64,000 nucleotides of DNA from Pelagibacteraceae bacterium AG-426-L23 (GTDB taxonomy: Bacteria; Pseudomonadota; Alphaproteobacteria; Pelagibacterales; Pelagibacteraceae): contig QCNU01000001.1 in the NCBI GenBank assembly GCA_003213115.1, forward strand, positions 558,001 through 622,000, read 5' to 3'. The notes beneath the pieces were generated by a model. That model was not told the DNA's origin. It saw only the letters and a list, made by a program, of their open reading frames with translations, and did not search any database. The position numbers and the translations under genes were made by a program. Numbering within the stretch: the stretch's first letter is position 1; each line of letters starts with the position of its first letter. Positions 36,918 through 47,136 of this stretch are shown piece after piece.

Positions 36918-37995
36918 TGATTTGTAACACTCCAATAGAACAGAATAAACCTATTGCTAATATAGGAATCCAAACAGCTAACTCTAATGAGATTCTTTGT
37001 GTTTGGCCTAATGCAAGAGAGGCTTGTGATAAAAAGTAAATTACAACGCAAGAAATTATAGATATAAAAATATAATATAAGTTCTGAGATTTAGTTATTG
37101 AACCTATTGAGAATATTGAAGCCAAAATTACCATAAGAAATAAAAAAAAGGGAAGAGAAAAAAATTCATTTAACTTCTCGTTTAATATTGTTTTAGTATA
37201 GCCTTTATCTTTTAAAATTTCATAATCCTTTATGAGCTCAAAGAAAGATATGGTGTCTAAATTTTTATAAAGAGAGCCTATTTTGTCAATGTTATAGACA
37301 GAGTTTATTACGTAGTTCCCTTCATTTTTAATTACCACTTCTTCTTCTCCAAAATTGTATATTTTTGTATTTTCTAGCACCCATTCATTTTTTTTTATGT
37401 TTGCATACGAAGACTCTATTCGCTTTAAAATTTTATTATTATTATCAATTTCATAAATTGTAATGTCATTTAAATTATTATTTACTAATTTTTTAGCTGT
37501 TATTATTCTTAAATTATCTCCAATATTTTCTTTAATCCATAAACCATTCTTGTTAATAGAAACGAGATGATCTACATCTTTTGAATATTTGGCTTTTGTT
37601 TGTTCGTAATACTTAATCATTGCAGAAGTAATAGGATTAAGCGCAAATATAACTAAAACCCCAAAAGCAAAAGCAGTGAAGCCTAAAATTAAAATTATTT
37701 TTAAATTTGAAAAACCGAAGACTTTTAATGTTAAAAGATCTTTGCTAGATTTAATTGAAACAAAATACCACATAGCAGCAATAAAAATTACAAATGGTAG
37801 AAACTTTATAAGCAAATTTGGTATAAACATAGCAGTCATTAAAAAAGGCAAGTTATAGCCAACGTCTAAATTTTTAAAAAATTCTATTTCCTCAAATAGA
37901 TTTAAAAGAATTCCTAAACATATAAAAACTAGAACAACATTTAAAACTATTTTTAAGAAACCGAATACTAAATAATTATTAAGCACTTTATTCAT
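36907..37995 (-). CDS. lptG: LPS export permease LptG
   Basis: A 362-residue YjgP/YjgQ-family permease with three N-terminal and three C-terminal membrane helices flanking a periplasmic beta-jellyroll (about 130-260). With LptF and the ATPase LptB (not in the window) it extracts LPS from the inner membrane. It overlaps lptF by 4 bases and slightly overlaps lptD. Confidence 0.92.
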   Translation of the reverse strand: MNKVLNNYLVFGFLKIVLNVVLVFICLGILLNLFEEIEFFKNLDVGYNLPFLMTAMFIPNLLIKFLPFVIFIAAMWYFVSIKSSKDLLTLKVFGFSNLKIILILGFTAFAFGVLVIFALNPITSAMIKYYEQTKAKYSKDVDHLVSINKNGLWIKENIGDNLRIITAKKLVNNNLNDITIYEIDNNNKILKRIESSYANIKKNEWVLENTKIYNFGEEEVVIKNEGNYVINSVYNIDKIGSLYKNLDTISFFELIKDYEILKDKGYTKTILNEKLNEFFSLPFFLFLMVILASIFSIGSITKSQNLYYIFISIISCVVIYFLSQASLALGQTQRISLELAVWIPILAIGLFCSIGVLQINEK

Positions 37996-39170
37996 TTTGC
38001 TTTCCTCTTCTCAGATCCAAATCTTTGATTTAAAATTATGTAAGTAAAAGGCATCAAGACCAATGGTACAAGCAAGTATATTAAACTATGTAATTTTGAA
38101 AAACCAGAAAAACGAACTAATAACTCTGCAAGAACTAAAATTGAAAAACTGAAAATAAAATAAAAATATTTTTTTAAAAAATTTATTTTAGGTTTTCTAT
38201 TAGCAATAAGAATAAAAGAAGCTGTTAACGCAATCAAAGGTATATAAATTGGCATTCCAATTCTTCTTAATATTGTGCTTATAATATCTTTCCTCAAGTC
38301 TTCTTCTGGACAACTAAAAATTAAAGCCTGATTAGCAAAAAAAGGATCAGAAGGATCAGGATATTTATTTTTTTGAAAAAGGCATCTAATAAGTTGATGA
38401 GTAGATGTTTCTTGCAATTTTGGTTTAATTATTCCTCTTGGGGTTAACGCGTCTAAATGAAGTGTTGTTTTAGAAAAGTTTACGTTATTAATTTCTTTAT
38501 TTTTATTTTGAGTTTGTATTAATCCGCTTTCTAATATTATTTTTTTATCATCTAAAATACCTTTCTTTGCCATTATTGTAATATTAACAGAGTCCTGTGT
38601 GTCTGCTACGATACCTTTAAAATAATGACTTTCATCTCTTATAAAAATATTTTCCATTTCATTTTTATCATTTTTTTTTCCTACATAAAAAGTAAGATCT
38701 TTAAACGAGTCACTAAATTCATTAATTTTAATTATGGTCGACATAGAATCAAAATCTGCTGATCTTATTAATGCTCTAGATTTGTTAAGAGAATAAGGAG
38801 TAATATAAGTAGCAAAGCATAATTGAATCAAAAGAATTATTAATGAAAGAAAGAAAAATAAATTAACTAATTTTATTTTACTTAATCCTGAGGTCCAAAG
38901 AATTACTAATTCATTTTGTTTTTCTAATTTTAAAATAGTAAGAACTAATGCTAACAAGAAAGATAAGGGGACAAATTTCGTAATTATATTTGTGATATTG
39001 AGCAAGGAAAAGAAGAGATATGTTGTAATAGAATGACCGTTTTCAACCACTAAATCTAAAAAGTTAACCGCTCTAACTGTCCAAGCAATAGCTGATAAAG
39101 CAAATAAAATAGTCAAAAATGATTTTAAGATTTCTAATGTGAAGTATTTATAAATTTTGTTTTTAAGCAT
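37992..39170 (-). CDS. lptF: LPS export permease LptF
   Basis: A 392-residue permease of the same family as LptG: KIYKYFTLEILKSFLTILFALS starts the first helix, and FVPLSFLLALVLTILKLEKQNELVILWTSG is the conserved coupling region. I place the start at the ATG at 39170, 48 bases inside the longest frame, because the family start fits and a good promoter (-35 at 39213-39218) would overlap the longer version. First gene of the lptFGD-surA-pdxA-rsmA operon. Confidence 0.92.
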   Translation of the reverse strand: MLKNKIYKYFTLEILKSFLTILFALSAIAWTVRAVNFLDLVVENGHSITTYLFFSLLNITNIITKFVPLSFLLALVLTILKLEKQNELVILWTSGLSKIKLVNLFFFLSLIILLIQLCFATYITPYSLNKSRALIRSADFDSMSTIIKINEFSDSFKDLTFYVGKKNDKNEMENIFIRDESHYFKGIVADTQDSVNITIMAKKGILDDKKIILESGLIQTQNKNKEINNVNFSKTTLHLDALTPRGIIKPKLQETSTHQLIRCLFQKNKYPDPSDPFFANQALIFSCPEEDLRKDIISTILRRIGMPIYIPLIALTASFILIANRKPKINFLKKYFYFIFSFSILVLAELLVRFSGFSKLHSLIYLLVPLVLMPFTYIILNQRFGSEKRKAK

Positions 39171-39189
39171 ATAATTTTGATATATATAA

Positions 39190-39218
39190 TTAGTAAAACA
39201 ACTATTAAGAAAATTCAA
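39190..39218 (-). promoter_or_regulatory. Candidate lptF operon promoter
   Basis: Minus strand TTGAAT (39213-39218), a 17-base spacer and TACTAA (39190-39195). The start point would be roughly 13 bases before the chosen lptF ATG. Confidence 0.4.
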
Positions 39219-39248
39219 TCTTAGGTTTTAAAAATGACAAATTATCCA

Positions 39249-39277
39249 TTGAATTCTAACATATTTGATCATATATA
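39249..39277 (+). promoter_or_regulatory. Candidate pepA promoter
   Basis: TTGAAT (39249-39254), a 17-base spacer and TATATA (39272-39277), about 35 bases before the pepA ATG. A Shine-Dalgarno AGGAG (39293-39297) follows, but at an unusually long distance (15 bases) from the start codon. Confidence 0.45.
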
Positions 39278-39312
39278 CCTTTCAACTCAATTAGGAGAGT
39301 AATAAAAAAATT

Positions 39313-40770
39313 ATGTCTATTAAAATAAACTATTCAAAAAAAACAATTAGCAAGTCATCATCTAATCTAGTTTTATTTTCTAATGATAAATTCAACATTA
39401 GCAGTTTAAAAAAAAACCTTTCTAATTCTGAGTATTCCTACATTAACGATTTATTAAAAACTAGTGATTTAAAAAAAAACCTATTTGTTTTTGAGGTTAA
39501 TTCAAAAAAAAAAATAGTTTTAGTATCCATTAAAAATAATTTAAAAAGTTCAGATATAGAAAATTTAGGTGCAGAATTTTATGGACGTGTAAACTATGGA
39601 AAAAATAGTGAGTACTTTATATTATCTGACAGCATAGTAGGTAAGTATGATAATTTTTTAAGCCATTTTCTTCATGGATTAAAACTAAAATCTTATGAAT
39701 TTAAAAAATATAAATCAAAAAAAGAATCAAGAATTATTTCTATAAATATAGCTGGAAATAAAAACAAACCATCAAGTCAAAATCAATTAAAATTCAGAGC
39801 TTTAGAAGAAGGAACTTTTTATGCGAGGGATTTAGTTTCAGAACCAGGAAATATTCTACATCCAGATGAATATGCTAAAAGATTAAGCTCTCTTAGAAAA
39901 GACGGTTTAAAAGTTAATATTTATGATGAAAAAAAATTAAAAAAACTTGGAATGCATGCTTTGCTTGGAGTAGGAATGGGAAGTATCAGAGGATCATATC
40001 TTGTTACAATGGAATGGAATGGAGCAAAAAATAATTCTAAACCTTTAGCCTTTGTTGGAAAAGGAGTTACTTTTGATACTGGTGGCTATTCATTAAAACC
40101 TGCAAGATTTATGGAAGATATGACCTATGATATGGCAGGTTCTGCTGCTGTAGTTGGTTTAATGAAAAGTTTGGCATTAAGAAAAGCAAAAATTAATGCA
40201 GTTGGTGTCGTAGGACTTGTAGAGAATATGGTAAGTGGAGTTGCTCAAAGACCTGGAGATATTGTAAAATCTTATAGCGGAAAAACTGTAGAAGTTTTAA
40301 ATACAGATGCAGAAGGTCGATTAGTTTTAGCTGATGCATTAACTTTTACTGAAAAAAAATTTAAACCAAAATTTATGATTGATTTAGCTACTTTAACAGG
40401 AGCAATCATAGTTTCTTTAGGATCAGAATATGCTGGACTCTTTTCTAACGACGATAATCTATCTAAACAAATTTTGAATGCCGGTGAAAAAGTTGAGGAA
40501 AAGTTATGGAGAATGCCTCTTCATAAAAATTATGACAAACTTATAAATTCGAAAAATGCAGATATGCAAAATATAAACTATGTTGGTGGAGCAGGCTCAA
40601 CAACAGCTGCACAATTTTTACAAAGATTTATTTTAAATAAAACTCCATGGGCTCATTTAGATATAGCTGGTATGGCATTTTCAAAATATGGTGGAGCTTT
40701 AAATTCCGGGGGAGCAACTGGATTTGGAGTAAGATTATTAAACCAACTAATAGAAGAAAATTACGAATAA
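39313..40770 (+). CDS. pepA: Leucyl aminopeptidase (M17 family)
   Basis: A 485-residue M17 aminopeptidase with an N-terminal variable domain and a C-terminal two-zinc catalytic domain. The catalytic segments GKGVTFDTGGYSLKP (zinc-binding K and D), the second-half motif VLNTDAEGRLVLADAL (the family signature NTDAEGRL) and the DLATLTGA segment are clear. It removes N-terminal residues in peptide turnover; in some bacteria PepA also acts as a DNA-binding regulator. Divergent from lptF, the usual alphaproteobacterial arrangement. Confidence 0.95.
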   Translation: MSIKINYSKKTISKSSSNLVLFSNDKFNISSLKKNLSNSEYSYINDLLKTSDLKKNLFVFEVNSKKKIVLVSIKNNLKSSDIENLGAEFYGRVNYGKNSEYFILSDSIVGKYDNFLSHFLHGLKLKSYEFKKYKSKKESRIISINIAGNKNKPSSQNQLKFRALEEGTFYARDLVSEPGNILHPDEYAKRLSSLRKDGLKVNIYDEKKLKKLGMHALLGVGMGSIRGSYLVTMEWNGAKNNSKPLAFVGKGVTFDTGGYSLKPARFMEDMTYDMAGSAAVVGLMKSLALRKAKINAVGVVGLVENMVSGVAQRPGDIVKSYSGKTVEVLNTDAEGRLVLADALTFTEKKFKPKFMIDLATLTGAIIVSLGSEYAGLFSNDDNLSKQILNAGEKVEEKLWRMPLHKNYDKLINSKNADMQNINYVGGAGSTTAAQFLQRFILNKTPWAHLDIAGMAFSKYGGALNSGGATGFGVRLLNQLIEENYE

Positions 40771-40771
40771 A

Positions 40772-41173
40772 GTGGAACAAACCCTATCTATAATAAAACC
40801 TGATGCAGTTGAAAGAGGCTTGGTAGAGGAGATTAAAAATATGTTCATTAAAAATAATCTTAAAATAGTTAACGAAAAAAAACTTCACATAAACAAAGAA
40901 GAAGCTTTAGAATTTTATAAGGTTCATCAATCTAAACCATTTTATGATAAATTGTGCTCTTACCTATCTTCTGGTCCTATAGTAGTAATGATTTTAGAGG
41001 GAAATAATGTAATAATGGAAAATAGAAGGATTATGGGAGCTACAGACCCTAAAGATGCAGAACCAAACACTATTAGGAAACTCTACGGTATTTCCATTGA
41101 TAAAAACTCAGTCCACGGTTCTGATTCTGAAGAAACTGCTAAAAAAGAAATTAGTTTTTTTTTCAAAGACTAA
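40772..41173 (+). CDS. ndk: Nucleoside diphosphate kinase
   Basis: A 133-residue NDK transferring phosphate from ATP to other nucleoside diphosphates. The N-terminus EQTLSIIKPDAVERGL and catalytic histidine segment NSVHGSDSEETAKKEI are typical. The start codon is GTG, one base after pepA. Slightly shorter than the E. coli enzyme (143). Its stop interlocks with that of purN (CTAA). Confidence 0.96.
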   Translation: MEQTLSIIKPDAVERGLVEEIKNMFIKNNLKIVNEKKLHINKEEALEFYKVHQSKPFYDKLCSYLSSGPIVVMILEGNNVIMENRRIMGATDPKDAEPNTIRKLYGISIDKNSVHGSDSEETAKKEISFFFKD

Positions 41174-41733
41174 TTTTTAATGTGAAGCTTAGTAATAGCT
41201 TCTGAAAATGCTTTATATTCAATTTTTTGGGTTTTAATCTTTAAACTTTGTACAGTTTCATTTTTTGAAATTTTGAATGATTTTCTCAAAATTATTTTCC
41301 CTGAATCAAGTTTTTCATTAACAACATGAACAGTACAGCCTGCCTGGCTTTCGTTATTTTTAAGAATTCTTTCAAAAGTATTTGTTCCTTTATATTTCGG
41401 TAATAGTGATGGATGAATATTAATTATTTTACCTTTAAAATTTTTAATGAATGTTTTGGAAAGAATTTTCATATAACCCGCAAGGCATATTAAATTAATA
41501 TTTTTTTTCTTAATTTCGTTTAATATTTTAACCTCAAAAAGTGAGTTTTTTACATCTATAACTTTAAAAGGAATAGAATATTTTTTTGCAAAAATTAGAC
41601 CTGGTGCATTTTTTTTGTTAGAAACCACTAGTTTAATTTGTATAGGAAAATTATAATTTCTAGAGCTGCTAATTAGCGCTTTTAAGTTTGTTCCTGCCCC
41701 AGAAATAAAAACACAAGAATTTACTTTTACCAT
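41170..41733 (-). CDS. purN: Phosphoribosylglycinamide formyltransferase (GART)
   Basis: A 187-residue PurN using 10-formyl-THF for step 3 of purine synthesis. The signature NIHPSLLPKYKGTNTFERILKN, the catalytic Asp region KLDSGKIILRKSF and SGAGTNLKALI at the start are visible. It overlaps purM by 7 bases, forming the purMN pair. Confidence 0.94.
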   Translation of the reverse strand: MVKVNSCVFISGAGTNLKALISSSRNYNFPIQIKLVVSNKKNAPGLIFAKKYSIPFKVIDVKNSLFEVKILNEIKKKNINLICLAGYMKILSKTFIKNFKGKIINIHPSLLPKYKGTNTFERILKNNESQAGCTVHVVNEKLDSGKIILRKSFKISKNETVQSLKIKTQKIEYKAFSEAITKLHIKN

Positions 41734-42755
41734 CTCAATTTTTTTTCTAAATTTATTCTTTTTTTATTTATTGAGATAAATCCAATTTCATAAGGCATAT
41801 ATTCTTTTTTAAAATATTTTTTAATTTTTTTAATATTTCTTTTTTCTACAATTAAACAAAAGCCTACACCACAATTAAAAGTTCTAAGCATTTCATAATC
41901 ACTTAAATTATTTTTTTTAAGCCATTTAAATATTTTCTTTATTTTTATTTTCGATAAATCGATATTAACTGATAATTTTTCTGGAACTGATCTGACGATA
42001 TTTTCAATTATCCCGCCGCCGGTAATATGTGCTGCAGAATTAATTAAATTATTTTGATGCAATTTTAAAATTTCATTCACATAAATTTTCGTTGGCTTCA
42101 ATAACTCTTTCTTCAAGTTTTTTGAAATTTTATTTTTTTTTAAAATTGATCTAACTAAAGAATATCCATTTGAGTGAATACCGCTTGATGGTATCGCTAG
42201 AATTATATTATTTTTTTTAACTTTCTTTTTTACCAGTAATTTTTTCTTTGAAACAATTCCAACAGAAAAACCGGCTAAGTCAAAATTATTTTTAATATAA
42301 ATACCCGGCATTTCAGCAGTTTCACCTCCTATGAGACTACAACCAGAAATATTACAGCCTTTAATAATTCCTTTGATTATTAATTTTACTTTTTTTAATA
42401 TTATTTTATCTACAGCCATATAATCGAGGAAAAATAATGGCTTAGCACCCTGCACAATCAAATCATTCACGCACATTGCTACTAAATCAATTCCTATTGT
42501 ATCAAATTTTTTAAATCTATTAGCTAAGTCTAGTTTAGTTCCAACACCATCAGTGCTTGATACTATTAAGGGATCTTTAATTTTAATGGAACTTATGTCG
42601 TATGTAGAACCAAATGCACCAATGTTTTCATAATTTTGAACACCATTCTTCTTTTTGACATTTTTTCTTGAGATCTTTGCTATATGTTTTACAAAGCTAT
42701 TTGCAAGGGGGATATTTACTCCACTTTTTTTATAACTATTTTTTGTTTTTTCCAT
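41727..42755 (-). CDS. purM: Phosphoribosylformylglycinamidine cyclo-ligase (AIR synthetase)
   Basis: A 342-residue PurM for step 5 of purine synthesis. Signature segments: YKKSGVNIPLAN, GVGTKLDLANRFKKFDTIGIDLVAMCVNDLIVQGAKPLFFLDY, GGETAEMPG, AIPSSGIHSNGYSL and HITGGGIIEN. The start is only 24 bases from the divergent DUF2066 gene, leaving almost no room for two separate promoters. Confidence 0.96.
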   Translation of the reverse strand: MEKTKNSYKKSGVNIPLANSFVKHIAKISRKNVKKKNGVQNYENIGAFGSTYDISSIKIKDPLIVSSTDGVGTKLDLANRFKKFDTIGIDLVAMCVNDLIVQGAKPLFFLDYMAVDKIILKKVKLIIKGIIKGCNISGCSLIGGETAEMPGIYIKNNFDLAGFSVGIVSKKKLLVKKKVKKNNIILAIPSSGIHSNGYSLVRSILKKNKISKNLKKELLKPTKIYVNEILKLHQNNLINSAAHITGGGIIENIVRSVPEKLSVNIDLSKIKIKKIFKWLKKNNLSDYEMLRTFNCGVGFCLIVEKRNIKKIKKYFKKEYMPYEIGFISINKKRINLEKKLRW

Positions 42756-42779
42756 TAATTAAATGATAATTATTTAAGT

Positions 42780-43829
42780 ATGAATAAAATAATTTTTTAT
42801 ATTTTTATAATAGTATTTTTCGTTAAGACTGGAAACGTTTTTTCTAGTAACAACATTTTTAATGTTGATAATATTGTTGTTAAAAATACAGCAAATCAAA
42901 ATAAAGAAAAATTACTAGATAAAGCTTTTCAAGAAGGGTTTGAAAAGCTAACAAAAAAAATATTGATAAATAAAGATTTGCTTTCAGTTGAAAAAACAAG
43001 CTTGAAAGAGATTAAAAAGTTAGTTTCCACCTATCAAATTATAGAAAATGAAGAATTTTATGTAAATGACGAGGTTAAAGTAAACCTTTCATTTGATAGA
43101 GAAAAAATTAATCGTTTTTTTTATGTGAAGGGCATTTCATACGCGGATATTTCTGACACGGATGTTGTTATATTTCCAGTTTTAATTAAGAATAACGACT
43201 TTTTTTTATTCTCAGAAAACTACTTTTACAATAATTGGTCCAATCAATATTTTGATGAAGAAAATGAATTTATAAATTACGTTTTACCGATAGAAAATTT
43301 GGAAGATCTTCAACTTATTAATTCTAACAAAAATGATTTAGAGTCTCTCCCTATCAAACAGATACTTTCAAACTATGATTTAAAAGATTATATCTTTTTA
43401 ATTATAACGATTAAGAAAAATAAAATCGATATATTTTTAAAAGGTTCAATTTCAGGCAACAGGGTAATAAAAAATTTTAGTGTATCTAGCGGAGATGAAG
43501 GCGAGGATATAATATACAATAACGCAATAAAAGAAGTTAAAAGAGAAATTGATGAAATTTGGAAATTACAAAATTTAATTGATATTAGAACTCCATCTTT
43601 TTTAAATACAGTTTTAGAGATTAAAAAAGACAATGATCTTTTGAATTTAAGGAAAGCTTTAAATAAAATAGATCTCATAGAAAGTTATAATGTAATGGAA
43701 TTAAATACAAAATATGCAAAAATTAAAATTAAGTATTTAGGGAAAATAAATAAAATAAAGTCAAAATTAGATAATCAAGGAATAAGAGTAATTATTTCAA
43801 ACAATGAATGGAAACTCAAATTAATTTAA
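42780..43829 (+). CDS. DUF2066 domain-containing periplasmic protein
   Basis: A 349-residue protein with a signal peptide (MNKIIFYIFIIVFFVKTGNVFS) and an N-terminal DUF2066 domain, recognisable by VKNTANQNKEKLLDKAFQEGFEKLTKKIL and the following VNDEVKVNLSFDREKINRFFYVKGISY. The family has no settled function and is usually found next to purM/purN and a DnaA-like gene in proteobacteria, as here. The C-terminal third ends with a degenerate domain that may bind a partner in the periplasm. Confidence 0.75.
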   Translation: MNKIIFYIFIIVFFVKTGNVFSSNNIFNVDNIVVKNTANQNKEKLLDKAFQEGFEKLTKKILINKDLLSVEKTSLKEIKKLVSTYQIIENEEFYVNDEVKVNLSFDREKINRFFYVKGISYADISDTDVVIFPVLIKNNDFFLFSENYFYNNWSNQYFDEENEFINYVLPIENLEDLQLINSNKNDLESLPIKQILSNYDLKDYIFLIITIKKNKIDIFLKGSISGNRVIKNFSVSSGDEGEDIIYNNAIKEVKREIDEIWKLQNLIDIRTPSFLNTVLEIKKDNDLLNLRKALNKIDLIESYNVMELNTKYAKIKIKYLGKINKIKSKLDNQGIRVIISNNEWKLKLI

Positions 43830-44482
43830 TGAGTCAATTAACCTTTAAATTTCCATTTAGGACATCTTATTTTGAAAAAGATTTTTATGTTTCATCTAAT
43901 AACTTTGCAGTTTATAAACTTATAGAGAGCTGGCCTAATTGGCCCGATAAATGGGTAAATATTTATGGCCCAACTGGAAGTGGGAAAACTCATTTGTCTA
44001 ATATTTTAAAAAAAAAAATGAATTCAGCTTATCTTGACTCTACGAATATTAAAAAAGATTTGATTTCAGAAATGGAAAACTATAATTGTATTATTATCGA
44101 CAATTATAATAAAAATATTGAAGAAAAAATTCTGTACTCAATTTTAAATCAATCAAAACAATTAGATAAATTCGTAGTTATAAATTCTTACGAACCTATT
44201 GGTGAAATCAAAGTTAATCTAAAAGATTTGCATTCTAGATTAAAAAGCTTCATACCATTTGGGATTGATTTACCAACCGATGAATTATTAAGAGTAATTT
44301 TGACAAAAACTTTTTCTGATAAGCAAATTGAAATTAATTCTAAAGTTCTAGAGTATATATTAAAAAATATTGAAAGATCATATGAAAAAGTATTTAAATT
44401 TGTAAAAGATATCGACAATGAATCTTTATCTTCTGGTAAATCAATAAATATTAATTTAATTAAGAAAGTATTAAAAGAATGA
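43829..44482 (+). CDS. hdaA: DnaA-related regulator HdaA
   Basis: A 217-residue AAA+ protein made of the DnaA-like ATPase domain without the DNA-binding helix-turn-helix domain. It has the Hda start [10 protein letters not shown], which fits the beta-clamp-binding Q-L-x-F pattern, Walker [15 protein letters not shown] and Walker [10 protein letters not shown] (degenerate). Hda/HdaA with the sliding clamp promotes hydrolysis of DnaA-ATP and limits re-initiation of replication. I use the ATG at 43829, which overlaps the previous stop (TAATG) and puts the clamp motif at the very N-terminus. Confidence 0.8.
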   Translation: MSQLTFKFPFRTSYFEKDFYVSSNNFAVYKLIESWPNWPDKWVNIYGPTGSGKTHLSNILKKKMNSAYLDSTNIKKDLISEMENYNCIIIDNYNKNIEEKILYSILNQSKQLDKFVVINSYEPIGEIKVNLKDLHSRLKSFIPFGIDLPTDELLRVILTKTFSDKQIEINSKVLEYILKNIERSYEKVFKFVKDIDNESLSSGKSININLIKKVLKE

Positions 44483-46269
44483 ATAAATATAGAACTCACA
44501 CATGCTCAGAATTAGGTGAAAAAGACATTGGAAAAAATGTAAAGATTTCAGGTTGGCTTCATAGAAAAAGAGATCATGGGAATTTATTATTTTTAGATAT
44601 TAGAGATCATTTTGGGATCACCCAATGTGTTATTGAAAATAAAGATAAAAATTTTAAAACTTTAGAAAAAATTAAACCTGAGTCAGTTATTTTAGTTGAA
44701 GGTAATGTTATTAGAAGATCTGAAGAAACAATTAATAAAGATTTGAAAACTGGATCTATCGAAATCAAAATTAAAAACTTTGAAATTTTATCTGCTGCTC
44801 AAGAATTACCTATGCCAGTTTTTGGAGAACAGGAATATCCTGAGGAAATTAGGCTTAAGTATAGATTTATTGATTTAAGAAGAAAGGAAATGCATCAAAA
44901 TATTGAATTGCGTTCAAAAGTTATATCTTTTTTACGAAATAAAATGATTGAAAATAATTTTTTAGAGTTTCAAACCCCAATTTTAACTGCTTCTAGTCCC
45001 GAAGGAGCCAGAGACTTTTTAGTTCCAAGTAGACTTCACCAAGGTAAATTCTATGCACTTCCACAAGCCCCACAACAATTTAAACAAATGATAATGATTT
45101 CAGGTTTTGACAGATATTTTCAAATAGCACCTTGTTTTAGAGATGAAGACGGAAGAGCAGATAGAAGTCCAGGTGAACATTATCAATTAGATATGGAGAT
45201 GTCATTCATTGAGGAAAATGACATATTTGAAGTTGTTGAACCAATTTTTTACGAATTATTTAAAAAATTCGGAGCAGGAAAAACTGTCAATAAAAATCCT
45301 TTTCCTAGATTAACATATAAAGATTCTATGGAGAAATATGGTACAGATAAACCTGACTTAAGAAATCCTATAGAGCTAATAGATGTCACAAAATTATTTG
45401 CCTCTAAAGATGTAGATTTAAAAATTTTTAAAGAAAACATTAAAAAAGGTCAAATAGTTAAGGCTATTCCTCTTTCAAGTACTGATACAAAACCAAGAAG
45501 TTTCTTTGACAACTTAAATAACTGGGCTATTTCTGAGGGAGCTAATGGAATGGCTTATATAAATTTTGAAAAAAAAGATGGAAAAGTATTAGGGAAGGGT
45601 CCAATTGCAAAATTTTTTTCAGACAAGGCTATCTCAGAGTTGTTAAAAGTATGCAAACTTAATGAGAAAGGTTCCGCTTTCTTCGTATGCAATAATCAAC
45701 AAGAAGCTTTAAAGTTTTCTGGTATTGCGAGACAGAAAATTGGTCAAGAGCTGAAACTTATAGACGAAACCAAATTTAATTTCTGCTGGATTGTTGATTT
45801 TCCAATGTTTCATTACGATGAAAATGAAAAAAAAATTGATTTTAGTCACAATCCATTTTCGATGCCAAAAGTAGATATAAAAGATTTTGATAAAACTGAC
45901 CCTTTAAAAATTTTAGCACATCAATATGACTTAGTGTGCAATGGTTATGAACTATCTTCCGGAGCTATTAGAAATCATATTCCTGAATATCTTTTTAAAG
46001 TTTTTAGCAAAGTTGGTTATACCCAAGATATGGTAAAAAAAAAGTTTTCAGGAATGATAAATGCTTTATCTTATGGAGCACCACCCCATGGAGGTATGGC
46101 ACCAGGAATAGATCGTATAGTTATGCTATTAGCAAATCAAAAAAATATTAGAGAAGTAACACTTTTTCCTCTTACACAAAACGCACAGGATTTATTAATG
46201 GGCGCTCCCTCAGATGTTGACGAAGAACAGCTTAAACAACTTAATATTAAAATTAATAAAAAAGACTAA
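44479..46269 (+). CDS. aspS: Aspartyl-tRNA synthetase
   Basis: A 596-residue class IIb synthetase with an N-terminal OB-fold ([23 protein letters not shown]), class II motif 2 in [28 protein letters not shown], the bacterial GAD insertion domain (about 285-420) and motif 3 [17 protein letters not shown]. Length is normal for bacteria. Whether it is discriminating or also charges tRNA-Asn cannot be judged without knowing whether gatCAB is present. Overlaps hdaA by 4 bases and the convergent TSCPD gene by 4 bases. Confidence 0.97.
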   Translation: MNKYRTHTCSELGEKDIGKNVKISGWLHRKRDHGNLLFLDIRDHFGITQCVIENKDKNFKTLEKIKPESVILVEGNVIRRSEETINKDLKTGSIEIKIKNFEILSAAQELPMPVFGEQEYPEEIRLKYRFIDLRRKEMHQNIELRSKVISFLRNKMIENNFLEFQTPILTASSPEGARDFLVPSRLHQGKFYALPQAPQQFKQMIMISGFDRYFQIAPCFRDEDGRADRSPGEHYQLDMEMSFIEENDIFEVVEPIFYELFKKFGAGKTVNKNPFPRLTYKDSMEKYGTDKPDLRNPIELIDVTKLFASKDVDLKIFKENIKKGQIVKAIPLSSTDTKPRSFFDNLNNWAISEGANGMAYINFEKKDGKVLGKGPIAKFFSDKAISELLKVCKLNEKGSAFFVCNNQQEALKFSGIARQKIGQELKLIDETKFNFCWIVDFPMFHYDENEKKIDFSHNPFSMPKVDIKDFDKTDPLKILAHQYDLVCNGYELSSGAIRNHIPEYLFKVFSKVGYTQDMVKKKFSGMINALSYGAPPHGGMAPGIDRIVMLLANQKNIREVTLFPLTQNAQDLLMGAPSDVDEEQLKQLNIKINKKD

Positions 46270-47093
46270 TTTTTTGTTTTTAAATTAATTCTAATATCAC
46301 TTAAATCTACTAATTTGTCCTCATAATTGCTTCTTACAAATCCTTTAGAAGTTATATTTTTTACAATCTTTAAGAATTTATCATCTCCGCTGTCATCAGG
46401 ATCTTTTGCAGTATTAGCGATAGAAGGTGTGTGTGCTAAATCTTCCTTGCCTAAATAGGAAATTGCTAGTTCTCTAAAAACGTAATCTAAAATTGATGTT
46501 GCGCTCAAAATTCTATCATTACCCTCAACTTTTCCAGAAGGTTCAAACTTAGTATCAATAAAAGCATCAACAAATTCCTCTAGAGGAACTCCGTATTGTA
46601 ATCCAAGAGATATTGCGATTGCAAAATTATTCATCAAAGCTTTGACTAGCTCCCCCTCTTTATTTGTATCGATAAAAATTTCCCCAATTTTTCCATCATT
46701 ATATTCACCAGTATGAAGATAAACTTTATGATCTCCTATTGATGCTTTTTGAATATAACCTTTTCGTCTATCAGGCATTTTAAATCTCTCTTTAGATAAA
46801 TTTTTAATTTTTCCTGTTAAATCAGTTTGATTGATTTTTGAAGTTTTATTTGCAACAATCTCATCTGGCATTTTTTTGACAAATGAATCAATTTTCTCGG
46901 TTTTGTTGCTATCATTGGAAGTTTTTTCGCCAAATTTTTTTGTTTTTCTATTGTTTAATTTGACATCTATAATCTCTACTTCACCATCTTTTCTGTCATC
47001 AATTTTTGATAATTCTTTGTCGTTTAATTCATCTAGAGTATGAGTGGTTTTAAAAGTACAAGTGTAAAATGTTTCTACTATAAATTTTTTCAT
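46266..47093 (-). CDS. Stand-alone module related to the C-terminus of class II ribonucleotide reductase (TSCPD family)
   Basis: A 275-residue protein whose second half (about 115-245) closely follows the C-terminal region of B12-dependent ribonucleotide reductase NrdJ of alphaproteobacteria: [69 protein letters not shown] and [16 protein letters not shown]. The catalytic barrel is absent, and so is the cysteine tail that re-reduces the active site: the only cysteine is C12. The N-terminal part contains [18 protein letters not shown]. It may assist or regulate a separate reductase; function is inferred only. I start at the ATG at 47093 because upstream residues look like translated spacer. 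Confidence 0.72.
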   Translation of the reverse strand: MKKFIVETFYTCTFKTTHTLDELNDKELSKIDDRKDGEVEIIDVKLNNRKTKKFGEKTSNDSNKTEKIDSFVKKMPDEIVANKTSKINQTDLTGKIKNLSKERFKMPDRRKGYIQKASIGDHKVYLHTGEYNDGKIGEIFIDTNKEGELVKALMNNFAIAISLGLQYGVPLEEFVDAFIDTKFEPSGKVEGNDRILSATSILDYVFRELAISYLGKEDLAHTPSIANTAKDPDDSGDDKFLKIVKNITSKGFVRSNYEDKLVDLSDIRINLKTKN

Positions 47094-47136
47094 AATTTTA
47101 AGGAATCTAATTATTGAAGATATACATTTTATGTAG

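Noticed and set aside
39171-39218. Longer LptF start at 39218
   Set aside because: It would place translation over the candidate -35 and adds 16 residues not expected before the first membrane helix.
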